Of a stretch of DNA of 64,000 nucleotides, positions 37,164 to 48,714 are shown one piece after another. The notes under the pieces were generated by a model. That model saw nothing but the letters and a program-made list of their open reading frames with translations. It was not told the DNA's origin and ran no database searches. Origin of the DNA: Methylobacterium sp. PvR107 (lineage in GTDB: Bacteria; Pseudomonadota; Alphaproteobacteria; Rhizobiales; Beijerinckiaceae); assembly GCF_017833295.1 (NCBI RefSeq), contig NZ_JAFIBW010000001.1:3300001-3364000 (forward strand), read 5' to 3'. Made by a program: the position numbers and the translations under genes. Every line of letters begins with the position of its first letter. Position 1 is the stretch's first letter.

Positions 37164-37709
37164 TCAGCTCTCCAGCTCGCTGTCCCAGTACAGGTAGTCG
37201 AGCCAGGTGTGGTGATACTGGCGGTGGTCGAACTCGGGCTGCCGGTGGTGCAGCTCGTAGCGCGTCGGCCGCCGCGGCTCGGTCATCAGCGGCATGTCGG
37301 CCTCGTGCGGCGTGCGGTTCGCCTTGCGCAGGTTGCAGGGCGAGCAGGCCGCCACGACGTTCTCCCAGCTCGACAGGCCGCCCCGGGAGCGCGGCACCAC
37401 GTGGTCGAAGGTCAGGCCGCCCGAGGGCAGCCGCAGGCCGCAATACTGGCAGCTGAATCCGTCGCGCAGGTAGATGTTGTAGCGGGTGAAGGCCGGGCTG
37501 CGGGCCAAGGCCACGTAGTTCTTGAGCGCCACCACGCTCGGCACCCGCAAGGAGCGCGAGGGCGAGCGGGCCTCGACGTCGTAGCTCGCCACCAGGGTCA
37601 CGCGGTCGAGGAACAGGGCCGTGAACGCGTCCTTCCACGACCAGAGGGAGAGCGGATTATACGAGAGCGGCCGATAATCCGCGTTGAGGACGAGGGTTTG
37701 GAGATCCAT
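37164..37709 (-). CDS. HNH endonuclease family protein
   Basis: 181 residues (an ATG three bases earlier is also possible). The HNH module has CQYCG and CSPCN zinc-binding Cys pairs flanking LTFDHVVPRSRGGLSSWENVVAACSPCNLRKANR, with the catalytic DH and N. The N-terminal part (LQTLVLNADYRPLSYNPLSLWSWKDAFTALF) is shared by a widespread stand-alone group of HNH proteins not tied to introns or phages. Its cellular substrate is unknown. Confidence 0.9.
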   Translation of the reverse strand: MDLQTLVLNADYRPLSYNPLSLWSWKDAFTALFLDRVTLVASYDVEARSPSRSLRVPSVVALKNYVALARSPAFTRYNIYLRDGFSCQYCGLRLPSGGLTFDHVVPRSRGGLSSWENVVAACSPCNLRKANRTPHEADMPLMTEPRRPTRYELHHRQPEFDHRQYHHTWLDYLYWDSELES

Positions 37710-37712
37710 CAT

Positions 37713-38235
37713 CGGCGCGACTCTTCGGACTATCTCTGACGCGGATAACGCGCGGGACCACGCCGCCGCCTCACCGGCCCGTCCGAACCGGCCCGGGGCC
37801 GATGCAGGACGGGCCGGCGCGCGACGCGTCGGCTTTGCGGGAGAGGCGGAGGGAGCAACAGGGCTGCGGGCCGGCGCGCAGGGGCGCCAGTCGGGGCGGT
37901 CACATCCGGAACGCGGCCGGGCCGGGCCGGCGCTGTCACCGGCCGTGCCCTTTCGCGTAATGACGAAAAGGCCCTGTCCATCAGGTGTTCATCTAATCCC
38001 AGCGTGACACCCTTGTGAAGCTTTTCCGGGCGGGCCCAGGGACGCACCCACAGGACGCACCCAGGGCCAGGCCGGCGGCCGTCGAATCCGGCCCGAACCG
38101 TGCAGGAGCAATGTTTCGCCCCATTGCTCGCCCAGAGCACCCGGCCGCCAGGAGGCCCGCCCGGTCCCCTATCGCCGCTGATTCGCCGATGCCGGACCAG
38201 CCCGCGCGTCCGGCGCACCCGACGAGAGGTTGCCC
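37713..38235. other. Intergenic region upstream of the MscS-type gene
   Basis: About 520 bp between divergent genes. Noted are an imperfect dyad (cctttcgcgtaatgacgaaaagg, near 37948) and a direct repeat of gacgcaccca at about 38041 and 38055. Frames here are shadow-like. Promoters of both neighbours should be inside, but none could be placed. Confidence 0.35.
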
Positions 38236-40941
38236 ATGCCCCGTACGCCAGCGCGTGCCCGGACGCCGCGGAACGGCGCACGCCCGTCCCGCACGCTCGC
38301 CCTACTCGCCGCTCTGGTGCTCGGGATTCCTGTGCTCGGGATTCCTGCGGGCGCCTCGCGGCCAGCCCTCGCGCAGGCGGCCGCGCCGGCCGCGCCGGAG
38401 ACCAAGGCTGCCGCCGGCCCCACGACGCCCGGCAAGGCGCCCAACACGGCGCCCAACACGGCGCCCAACGCGAAGCCGGAGGGCAACACCGCTGCCGCCC
38501 CGCACGCGTCCGCCCCGGCCGAGGTTCCCGAGCAATTCAAGATCGTGCGCGCCAAGCTCGAGGCCGCCAAGGCCGAGCTCGATGCCCGCGAGAAGCAGCT
38601 GGGGCATACCGACCTGACGGTGGCCGACCTCACGGCCATCCGCGACAGCGCCGCCACGGTCACCGACGAGATCCGCGGCCTGGTCACGCGGCTCGACGCG
38701 CCGCTCGAGGCCGCGCGCGAGCGGCTGGCCCAGCTCGGGCCGAAGCCGAAGGACACCCAGGAGAGCGCCGACGTCGCCGAGCAGCGCGTCGAGCGCGAGG
38801 CCGCGGTCACGCGCATCGACGAGACCCAGCGCCTCGCCCGCTCCCTGGTGGTGCAGGGGGACCAGATCGTCGACCGGGTCTCGAACCGCCGCCGCGAATC
38901 CTTCACCCGCGACCTGTTCCAGCGCTCCCAGCCCCTGGCCGGCCCCGGCCTCTGGGCCAAGGTGATGGCCGACGTGCCGCGGGACACGCGCGCGCTCCAG
39001 AGCGCGGTCTCCGACATCGGCCTGCTGTTCTCCCGCAACGGCAGCCTCGCCAACCTGCTGTTCCTGGGGCTCGCCTTCGGGATCTCGGTCGCGCTGTATT
39101 TCGGCCGGCGCAACATCGCCCCCAAGGGCGCCCGCCGGGACGCCGGCAAGGCCGATCCGTCGCGGCGCGCCGTGATGCTGGCCGCCTGGCGGGTGATCCT
39201 GCTCGGCACCGTGCCGGCGGTGGCCGGATCCTACGCGGTCTACTACGCCCTCGACGCCACCAACCTGCTGCCGTCGCGGCTGCTCCCGGTCGCCGCCGCG
39301 ATCCTCGGCGGCCTCGCCTTCATCGCCTTCGTGGAGGCCCTGTGCGACGGGCTGCTCAGCCCCGAGAAGCCGGCCTGGCGCCCCGCCCCGGTGGGCGACG
39401 CGGCGGCCACGCGCCTGACCCGGCTCGCGGTCGGCATCGCCACGGTGATCACCGTGGTGAAGTCCGTGGAGGCGTTGAATTCCGGGATCTCGGCGGCCCT
39501 GCCGATCTCCATCGCCACGCGGGGCCTCGGGGCGGTCGCCACGGCGCTGATCCTCGCAGTCGGCCTCCACCGCTTCGCCGATACCGAGCAGGAGGAGGAG
39601 GCCTGCTTCGGCCCCTACGTGCCGACCAAGACCACCACGGGCATCGGCGGGCCGGCGCGGCTCCTGGGCTGGGCCGCGGTGGCGCTGATCGGGCTCGGCG
39701 CGCTGGTCGGCTACGTCGCCTTCGCGGCCTTCCTGATCGACCAGCTGATCTGGGACGCGGCCGTCCTCGTGCTGCTCTACCTGCTGGTCCAGAGCGTCGA
39801 CATCTTCGTCGGCCGCGCGCTCAGCGACGAGACCCGGCTCGCCACTACGCTCCAGGCCAATACCGGCCTGCGCAAGCGCTCGCTCAACCAGATCTCGGTC
39901 CTGGCGACCGGCGCGACCCGGCTCGTCCTGTTCCTGGCGGCGGCGGTCCTGGTTCTGGCGCCCTGGGGACTCGACTCCACCGACATCCTCTCCTCGGTCC
40001 GGCAGGCCTTCTTCGGCTTCAAGGTCGGCGACGTCACGATCTCGCTCTCGAGCATCGCCCTCGGGATCGGCATCCTGGTGCTCGGCGTGTTCATCACCCG
40101 CGGCGTGCAGCGCTGGCTGGAGAACACCTACCTGCCGGCCACCGATCTCGACGCCGGCCTGCGCAACTCGATCACCACGGTGGCGGGCTATTGCGGCTTC
40201 CTGATCGCGCTGGCGCTCGCCTTCTCGTATCTGGGCCTGAGCCTGGAGAAGCTCACCATCGTGGCCGGCGCCCTGTCGGTGGGTATCGGTTTCGGCCTCC
40301 AATCGATCGTCAACAACTTCGTCTCCGGCCTGCTGCTCCTGTGGGAGCGCCCGATCCGGGTCGGCGACCAGGTGGTGATCGGCGATTCCGAGGGCATCGT
40401 GAAGCGGATCTCGGTCCGGTCCACCGAGATCCAGACCTTCGACCGCTCGGCCGTGATCGTGCCGAACTCGAACCTGATCTCCGGGGTGGTCAAGAACCGG
40501 GTGCGGGGCGACCGCTCGGGGCGGGTGAGCATCACGGTCAGCGTCCTGCGCAACCAGGATCCGGTACGCGCCGCCGAGATGATCACGGCCTGCGCGCAAG
40601 CGCATGCCGACGTGCTCAAGGATCCCGCGCCCCGGGTGGTGTTCAAGAAGATCGGCGACCCCTTCCTGGAATTCGAGCTGCTGGTCTGGATCACCGACGT
40701 CAGCCTCGGCCAGAAGGTGCTGACCGACCTGAACTTCGCGGTGTTCGCGACCCTGTCGGGGGCGGGCTTCATCCCGCCGCTCGGGCCCGGCTCCAGCATC
40801 GTCACCGTGCAGGGTCTCGACACGATGCAGAGCGCCATGGGCGAGATCGCCAGCCGCTTCGGGATTGCGGCGCCGGCCTCCGAGGGCGGCGACTCAGCCC
40901 GGCCCCAGCGCGACCGCGGCCTCCGCACCGCCGGCGCCTGA
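38236..40941 (+). CDS. Large MscS-family mechanosensitive channel with DUF3772-type periplasmic domain
   Basis: 901 residues. A signal peptide (residues about 20-45, including a 15-bp duplicated stretch encoding VLGIPVLGIP) is followed by an Ala/Pro linker, a coiled periplasmic domain (FKIVRAKLEAAKAELDAREKQLGHTDL) and about ten membrane segments. The MscS core near the end contains TTVAGYCGFLIALALAFSYLGLSLEKL, then the pore-helix region GALSVGIGFGLQSIVNNFVSGLLLLWERPIRVGDQVV and the beta domain. It protects against osmotic downshock. GAGAGG precedes the ATG; a TTG six bases earlier is possible. The 3' end overlaps the convergent GGDEF gene by 48 bp. Confidence 0.9.
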   Translation: MPRTPARARTPRNGARPSRTLALLAALVLGIPVLGIPAGASRPALAQAAAPAAPETKAAAGPTTPGKAPNTAPNTAPNAKPEGNTAAAPHASAPAEVPEQFKIVRAKLEAAKAELDAREKQLGHTDLTVADLTAIRDSAATVTDEIRGLVTRLDAPLEAARERLAQLGPKPKDTQESADVAEQRVEREAAVTRIDETQRLARSLVVQGDQIVDRVSNRRRESFTRDLFQRSQPLAGPGLWAKVMADVPRDTRALQSAVSDIGLLFSRNGSLANLLFLGLAFGISVALYFGRRNIAPKGARRDAGKADPSRRAVMLAAWRVILLGTVPAVAGSYAVYYALDATNLLPSRLLPVAAAILGGLAFIAFVEALCDGLLSPEKPAWRPAPVGDAAATRLTRLAVGIATVITVVKSVEALNSGISAALPISIATRGLGAVATALILAVGLHRFADTEQEEEACFGPYVPTKTTTGIGGPARLLGWAAVALIGLGALVGYVAFAAFLIDQLIWDAAVLVLLYLLVQSVDIFVGRALSDETRLATTLQANTGLRKRSLNQISVLATGATRLVLFLAAAVLVLAPWGLDSTDILSSVRQAFFGFKVGDVTISLSSIALGIGILVLGVFITRGVQRWLENTYLPATDLDAGLRNSITTVAGYCGFLIALALAFSYLGLSLEKLTIVAGALSVGIGFGLQSIVNNFVSGLLLLWERPIRVGDQVVIGDSEGIVKRISVRSTEIQTFDRSAVIVPNSNLISGVVKNRVRGDRSGRVSITVSVLRNQDPVRAAEMITACAQAHADVLKDPAPRVVFKKIGDPFLEFELLVWITDVSLGQKVLTDLNFAVFATLSGAGFIPPLGPGSSIVTVQGLDTMQSAMGEIASRFGIAAPASEGGDSARPQRDRGLRTAGA

Positions 40942-41967
40942 CCGGCCGCCGAGGGCGACCCGGACGGTGTTCCCGCCCGCATCCTTGGCGGCGTAGAGCG
41001 CCGCGTCCGCCCGGCCGAACAGCTGGGCGCGGCCGCCGCACCCCGTGGAGATCCCGACGGCGATCCCCACGGAGGCGCCGATCAGCAGCCCCTGGCCGCG
41101 ATACGGGATCGGCCGGCTCAGGGCGGCGACGATGCGCCGACCGCACGCGACCAACGCGGACGGGGCGACGGGCGCCCGCAGGAGCACGGCGAACTCGTCG
41201 CCGCCGATGCGGGCCACGAGCGCTGCGTCCCGGCAAACGGCGGCCAGCCGCGCGGCCGAGCGCCGGAGGCACAGGTCGCCGGCCGCGTGGCCGTGGACGT
41301 CGTTGACCGGCTTGAACCTGTCGAGGTCGATCAGCAGCAGGGCGCCGAGGGGATCCGGACCGGAGCCGGCCGTCCCGGCCTCGAACAGGGCCTCGAAGCC
41401 GCGGCGGTTCGCCAGCCCGGTGAGCGGGTCGCGCTCGGCGCGCCGGCTCAGCTCGGCCAGCCGGGCGATCTCCTCGGTGATGTCCTGCTTGGTTCCGAAG
41501 AGGCGGGTGGGGCGCCCGTCCGTGGTCTCGACCGAGGCGCGGATCCGGATCCAGCGTTGCCGGCCTCCGGCATGGATCTCGGCATCGAGCACGAAGGCGC
41601 CGCTCCGGGCGATCGCCCGGTGCCGGATCGTGTCCAGCAGGCGCCGCGAGGCCGGCTCGTAGAGGTCCAGGATCCGGGGCCGGTGCAGCGCCGCGCCTCG
41701 GGCGACGCCGAACAGGTCGTGGACGCCTCCGGACCAGTCGAGGGCGCCGTCGTGCAGGCGGCAGGACCACAGGCCCATTCCGGCGGCCGCCAGGGCGCGC
41801 TCGTGACGCGCCAGCAGGCCGGACTGCTGGCGGATGATCGTCCGCCGCAGGGCACACGCGGCCGCGGCTTCGGCGGCCGCTTCGGCTGCGGCCGAGAAGT
41901 CGGCGCGCCCGCCGACGGATCGGTCGCGTGGGGAGTCCACCAGGGCCAAGGAATGCTCGGTCGTCAT
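40894..41967 (-). CDS. PAS-GGDEF diguanylate cyclase
   Basis: A 357-residue soluble protein. An Ala-rich N-terminal helix is followed by a PAS-like sensor (LAAAGMGLWSCRLHDGALDWSGGVHDLFG through GTKQDITEE, with a PAC motif) and a GGDEF domain beginning DPLTGLANRRGFEALF. The active site is VARIGGDEFAVLL, intact. An RxxD product-inhibition site is not obvious. It makes c-di-GMP from GTP. It has no membrane segment. Its last 48 bp are antisense to the MscS-type gene. Confidence 0.9.
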   Translation of the reverse strand: MTTEHSLALVDSPRDRSVGGRADFSAAAEAAAEAAAACALRRTIIRQQSGLLARHERALAAAGMGLWSCRLHDGALDWSGGVHDLFGVARGAALHRPRILDLYEPASRRLLDTIRHRAIARSGAFVLDAEIHAGGRQRWIRIRASVETTDGRPTRLFGTKQDITEEIARLAELSRRAERDPLTGLANRRGFEALFEAGTAGSGPDPLGALLLIDLDRFKPVNDVHGHAAGDLCLRRSAARLAAVCRDAALVARIGGDEFAVLLRAPVAPSALVACGRRIVAALSRPIPYRGQGLLIGASVGIAVGISTGCGGRAQLFGRADAALYAAKDAGGNTVRVALGGRSGAGGAEAAVALGPG

Positions 41968-42141
41968 CGGGGTGCCATTTTAGACGGAAGGCCTTTGAGG
42001 AAGCCCTAACCGTCCGATGTACGGCCGCGCGGCAGCCCCTATATGCCGCCGGGGCGGCAGGGCCGTCGCAGGGATGGGTCAGTCGTGACGAGACGCGATC
42101 GGGACGGTCGGCATGCGGGGCGCGGGCTCGGCCGGATCAGG

Positions 42142-42639
42142 ATGGGAATCAGGTTCCGGATGGGCGGCCCGGCCACGCTGGCGGCGGCGCTGCTCGGCGG
42201 CTGTGCCGCCCAGCCGCCGAGCAGCACGGCGCTGCCGAGTATCTACCTGCCGCTCGCGAACAACAGCGCCCATATCGATGTCGATGCGGCCCGCGACATG
42301 ATCTCGTCCTACCGCCGCAACCGCGGCGCGCCGCCGCTGGTGGTGGATCCCGAATTGCAGCGGCTGGCGGAGGCCGAGGCGGCCGCCATGGCGCTGGCCG
42401 ACCGGCCGAGCCGGGCGCAGACCGTGAAGGGCGCGGTGGAGCGGCTCGGCTATTCGGACGTGAACGCCAACCTCTCGGCCGGCTACCAGACCCTGGCCGA
42501 GGCGTTCTCCGGCTGGCGGGAGAGCCCGCCGCACGATGCCACCATGCTGGCGCCCCGGGCGAGCAAAATGGGCATCGCCACCGCCTACGCGCCGGGCTCG
42601 AAGTACAAGGTGTACTGGGCGCTGCTCACCGCCCGGTAG
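42142..42639 (+). CDS. CAP/SCP-domain lipoprotein
   Basis: 165 residues from MGIRFRMGGPATLAAALLGGC, a lipoprotein signal with lipobox LGGC (Cys near residue 21). The mature part is a CAP (cysteine-rich secretory/antigen 5/PR-1) domain: DAARDMISSYRRNRGAPPLVVDPELQRLAEAEAAAMA, then AFSGWRESPPHDATMLAPRASKMGIATAY. Bacterial CAP proteins are extracytoplasmic and poorly characterised. An upstream GTG at 42085 is possible but would bury the signal peptide. It is convergent with the motB remnant. Confidence 0.85.
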   Translation: MGIRFRMGGPATLAAALLGGCAAQPPSSTALPSIYLPLANNSAHIDVDAARDMISSYRRNRGAPPLVVDPELQRLAEAEAAAMALADRPSRAQTVKGAVERLGYSDVNANLSAGYQTLAEAFSGWRESPPHDATMLAPRASKMGIATAYAPGSKYKVYWALLTAR

Positions 42640-42652
42640 GCGAGGAGCGCCG

Positions 42653-43357
42653 TCACGGCAGCCCCCTGACGTTCGGGACCGGCGGGGCCTCCTTGAGCAG
42701 GGTCACGGTCACGCGCCGGTTGGCCGGCCTGGAGGGGGTGTCGGGGAACATCGGCTCGGTGTCGGCCTTGCCGGCCACCGGGGCGAACCGGTCGTCCGGA
42801 ACGCCCGAGCCGGCCAGGATGTCCCGGACGCTGACCGCGCGGCCCGCCGACAGCTCCCAGGGCGGGGCCGCCGGTCGCTGCGCCGGCCGGTCGGTCGCGG
42901 TGCAGCCCGTGACGGCGATGCGGTTCGGCATCTGGCGGAGCGCCGGGCCGAGCGTCTCCAGCAGGCGCCGTGTGTGCGCGTTGCGGCGGCTCGAGCCCTC
43001 CGGGAACATCGAGCGCCCGTCCTGATCGACGCTCGACACGGCGAGGCCCTGCTCGGTCCGGGCCATCACGACGTTCTTCGACAATTCGGCGAAATCCGGC
43101 AGGCTCTGCAGCGCCTGCCGCAGGGAAGCGGCCGCGAGGCCGAAATTCTCCGGCGCGCCGGTGTCGGGCAGGCCGAACGCGCTGCTCGTGTCGAATTTCG
43201 GCGGCGCCGTCCGGTCGGTGGCCTGCTCCGGGGGGATGTCGCGCAGGTGCTTGACGTGGTCGGCGGCCGGCAGGCCCTCGGACTCGATGATGCCGGCCAA
43301 TTTCGAGTCCGTGTTGACGCCGAAGGCGTCGCGCATCGAGCCCGCCACCATCTGCAT
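42653..43357 (-). pseudogene. motB: 5'-truncated motB (flagellar motor stator), OmpA domain only
   Basis: What remains is the MotB linker (MQMVAGSMRDAFGVNTDSKLAG) and the C-terminal OmpA-like peptidoglycan-binding domain (LSAGRAVSVRDILAGSGVPDDRFAPVAGKADTEPM). The N-terminal cytoplasmic tail and single membrane helix with its proton-carrying Asp are absent. In this frame a stop lies upstream (about 43450), and only 209 bp separate the 43387 TTG from ndvA, so there is no room for the missing part. No motA or other flagellar gene is near. It could be expressed as a soluble fragment, but a deletion remnant is more likely. Confidence 0.7.
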
Positions 43358-43498
43358 CTTCGGCGCAGATCGGCCGGTTGCCGACAAGGTCAGGAAAGCT
43401 TTCTGAACGAACCGTAAAGGAGACTGTTTCGAGCCTGTACCGGCCCGTCATCGCCCGTTCAGGCGGGCGCTGGCATAGCCCTGTCGTACGAGGGGTTT

Positions 43499-43562
43499 GA
43501 CCCGGGTCCGGCGCTGGTGTCGCCCGGGCAGATTTCCTCGGTGAAGGCGTGAGACCCGGGTC
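43499..43562. promoter_or_regulatory. Twin gacccgggtc palindromes upstream of ndvA
   Basis: Two exact copies of a 10-bp palindrome at 43499-43508 and 43553-43562, with centres 54 bp apart (about five helix turns). The second is 34 bp before the ndvA start. The spacing would suit a regulator bound on one face of the DNA. No regulator is known to me for this motif. Confidence 0.35.
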
Positions 43563-43596
43563 ACACGGGCCGCGCCAGGGGTGGCGGAGCGGTACG

Positions 43597-45372
43597 ATGG
43601 TTCGTCTGTACGGGCGGGTCCTGGGATTTCTGACGGCGGAGCGGCGGCTGGCCATAGGGCTCGCCGCCACCAACGTCGTGTTGGCGGTGGCGGCCTTCGC
43701 CGAGCCCCTGCTGATGGGCCGGATCATCGACCAGCTGACCCACCTCAAGCGCGGCGGCGACGCCATGGGCACGATGCTGCCCCTGCTCGCCGCCTGGGTG
43801 GCGTTCGGCTTCTTCACCATCGCGGCGGGCGTGTTCATCGCGCTCCACGCCGACCGGCTCGCGCACCGCAACCGCCTGTCCTCCATGGCAAGCTACTTCG
43901 AGCACGTCCTCGACCTGCCGCTCGCCTTCCACTCGGCCAACCATTCCGGCCGCGTCTTGAAGGCGATGCTGGAGGGCACCAACGGGATGGCGTGGCTGTG
44001 GCTCGGCTTCTTCCGCGACCACCTCGTCGCCCTGGTCTCGCTCGGCGTGCTCCTGCCGATGACCCTGTTCATCAACTGGCAGCTCGGCTCGATCCTGGTG
44101 GTGCTGGTTCTCGCCTTCACGGCGCTCACCACCTTCGTGATGCGCCGGACCGAGACGCTCCAGGGACAGGTCGAGGAATTCAATTCGGGGCTCGCCGCCC
44201 ACGCCTCGGACGCGCTCGGCAACGTCGCGGTGATCCAGTCCTTCACCCGCGCCAAGGCCGAGAAGGACGCGATGCGCGGCATCATCACCAACCTGCTGGC
44301 CGCCCAGATCCCGGTCCTGTCCTGGTGGGCGCTCGCCAACGTGGCGACGCGCGCCTCCGCGACCATCACCATGACGGCGATCTTCGTCACCGGCATCTGG
44401 CTCTACCAGGCCGGCACCACCACGGTGGGCGAGGTCGTGGCCTTCATGAGCCTCGCCACCGCCTTCGTGGCCCGGCTCGACCACGTGGTCGGCTTCGTCA
44501 ACGGCCTGTTCCAGCAGGCCCCGAAGATCGCCGAGTTCTTCGAGATCTACGACACCGTCCCGGCCGTGGCCGACCGGCCGCACGCCCGGCAGGTAGCGCG
44601 GTTCGAGGGTGCGGTCACCTTCGACGACGTCGCCTTCTCGTACGACGGCCGGCGTCAGGCGCTCGACGGCGTCTCGTTCACGGCGCGTCCCGGCGAGACG
44701 ATCGCCCTGGTCGGCACCACCGGCTCCGGCAAGTCGACGACGCTCGGCCTCCTGCACCGCAGCTTCGATCCGGCCTCCGGTTCGATCCGGATCGACGGGA
44801 TGGACATCCGCGACGTCGGCCTCGCGTCCCTGCGCCACAACATCGGCGTGGTGTTCCAGGAGCCGATGTTGTTCGCCCGCTCGATCCGCGAGAACCTGCA
44901 GGTCGGCTGCCCCGACGCCACCGACGCCGAGATGCTCGACGCGCTGGAGCGGGCGCAGGCCAGCGCGTTCCTGGCGCGCCAGGCCAACGGGCTCGACACG
45001 GTGATCGGCGAGCGCGGCCGGTCGCTCTCGGGCGGCGAGCGTCAGCGGCTCTCGATCGCCCGGGCGCTCCTGAAGAACCCGCCGATCCTGATCCTCGACG
45101 AGGCGACCTCGGCGCTCGACGCCGCCACCGAGCGCAAGCTCCAGGGCGCGCTGGAGACCGTGATGGCGGGGCGGACCACGTTTGTGATCGCCCACCGCCT
45201 CGCCACGATCCGCGACGCCGACCGCATCCTGGTGTTCCACGAGGGCCGGATCGTCGAGGCCGGGACCTTCGACCAGCTGGTGGCCGAGGGGGGCCGCTTC
45301 GCCGAACTCGCCCGGGCGCAGTTCATGGCCGCCCAGGCGGAGGAGGACGAAGGGCTGGCGCTGGCGGCGTGA
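43597..45372 (+). CDS. ndvA: Cyclic beta-1,2-glucan ABC exporter, NdvA/ChvA type
   Basis: A 591-residue half-transporter with an N-terminal six-helix membrane domain and a C-terminal ATPase, the architecture and length of NdvA/ChvA. The ATPase has the Walker A motif [11 protein letters not shown]-loop [16 protein letters not shown], signature [18 protein letters not shown], Walker [15 protein letters not shown] and the H-loop VIAHRLATI. NdvA exports cyclic glucans to the periplasm for osmotic adaptation and host interaction. GGAGC lies upstream of the ATG. The glucan synthase ndvB is not in the window. A terminator follows. Confidence 0.9.
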   Translation: MVRLYGRVLGFLTAERRLAIGLAATNVVLAVAAFAEPLLMGRIIDQLTHLKRGGDAMGTMLPLLAAWVAFGFFTIAAGVFIALHADRLAHRNRLSSMASYFEHVLDLPLAFHSANHSGRVLKAMLEGTNGMAWLWLGFFRDHLVALVSLGVLLPMTLFINWQLGSILVVLVLAFTALTTFVMRRTETLQGQVEEFNSGLAAHASDALGNVAVIQSFTRAKAEKDAMRGIITNLLAAQIPVLSWWALANVATRASATITMTAIFVTGIWLYQAGTTTVGEVVAFMSLATAFVARLDHVVGFVNGLFQQAPKIAEFFEIYDTVPAVADRPHARQVARFEGAVTFDDVAFSYDGRRQALDGVSFTARPGETIALVGTTGSGKSTTLGLLHRSFDPASGSIRIDGMDIRDVGLASLRHNIGVVFQEPMLFARSIRENLQVGCPDATDAEMLDALERAQASAFLARQANGLDTVIGERGRSLSGGERQRLSIARALLKNPPILILDEATSALDAATERKLQGALETVMAGRTTFVIAHRLATIRDADRILVFHEGRIVEAGTFDQLVAEGGRFAELARAQFMAAQAEEDEGLALAA

Positions 45373-45444
45373 GGACCCTTCCCGCGTTCCGACCCGCCGG
45401 ATGCCGCGGGTCGGGACGGCCTGTCTCCTGAGACCAATATCAGA

Positions 45445-45476
45445 CGCGCGCCGCGGCGAAGCTCCGGCGCGCGTTT
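45445..45476 (+). terminator. Terminator-like hairpin after ndvA
   Basis: A 9-bp perfect stem (cgcgcgccg / cggcgcgcg) with an 11-base loop is followed by TTT, about 70 bp past the ndvA stop. Confidence 0.7.
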
Positions 45477-45904
45477 GCATTTGGCGTGCTGAACGACAGG
45501 CGTGTCGGGCGCCGAGTCCCGGGCCACTGCCTCGCGGCAGGTTCGGTCCCGCAACCGGACGGGCGGCAATCCCGGGATCCACGGGGACAGCGGCACGGCG
45601 GCTCCTCTGCGCCGGCAACCCCAACCGCCTTCGCGATCGGCGGCGGAGACCGCGACCACAGAGCGGTGACGAGCGCGGGCGACGGACCGGAAAACCCTCC
45701 TGCGTCCAGCTCGCCCGCCCGTGCGACCCGCGACTTAGGCCCGGAGACTCCGGACTGGCTCCGAACCGGTCGTGACCGCAAGCCCGGCTCGATCGCGAGG
45801 CCGCCGGAAGTCGGCGGGGGCTCGTCGCCGAGCAGGGACGCGCCCTCAGCCGGCCTCGCACGGCCTCCGATGGGAACGCTTCGGGTGCGATAGCCCCGCC
45901 GTCG

Positions 45905-45996
45905 TCACGAGCGGAGCGAAGGGACCCCGGTCAGCGCGCGCTTTGTCCGCGAGGCGCCAGCTGGATCGCTTCGCTCCGCGCGCGAGGACGGCGAGG
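45905..45996. repeat. Palindromic REP-like intergenic repeat
   Basis: The left arm gtcacgagcggagcgaaggg and the reverse complement of the right arm (cctcgcgcgcggagcgaagc) share the core gcggagcgaag. The arms are separated by about 40 bp. This gcgagcgaagcgatcc-type REP is common between genes in Rhizobiales. Only one copy is seen in the window. Confidence 0.55.
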
Positions 45997-46111
45997 TCGA
46001 GCGCGTCGACCGGAAACGGTCTTACGCGCCACGGCCCGACATGTCGGGCGATCCGAGTCCCCATGGGAGGGGACCGGCGCGCGATCCCGAACCCGCGCCG
46101 CCGGACCGCCC

Positions 46112-48541
<2,430 letters not shown>

Positions 48542-48714
48542 CCGGTATTCCGCTCGTCGCTGGCCCCCGGCCGCATGCCGGGATCGGCTTAACCCGGCGC
48601 GTTACGTCCGCTCTCGATGCGGTCGGCCCCCGGATGGTCCCGTCAGGCCCCCTCGGAATGCCGGTTCAGCGGCGGTGCGACGGGGCGTTCGGATGCCCCG
48701 TATCGACACTCACT

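Larger units (their letters stand above)
45373..46111. other. Long intergenic region between ndvA and mrcA
   Basis: 739 bp between convergent genes. It contains the ndvA terminator and a palindromic REP-like unit near 45905-45996. The remaining ~430 bp has only shadow-like frames (for example 45486-45893, Arg/Pro/Ser-rich), and no gene is supported. Confidence 0.45.

Noticed and set aside
38100..41306. A 1068-codon plus-strand frame
   Set aside because: It is an out-of-frame shadow of the MscS-type gene, Arg/Gly/Ala-rich, with no domain.
45486..45893. A possible gene between ndvA and mrcA
   Set aside because: The translation is Arg/Pro/Ser/Gly-rich without hydrophobic core or motif, and no ribosome site is seen.
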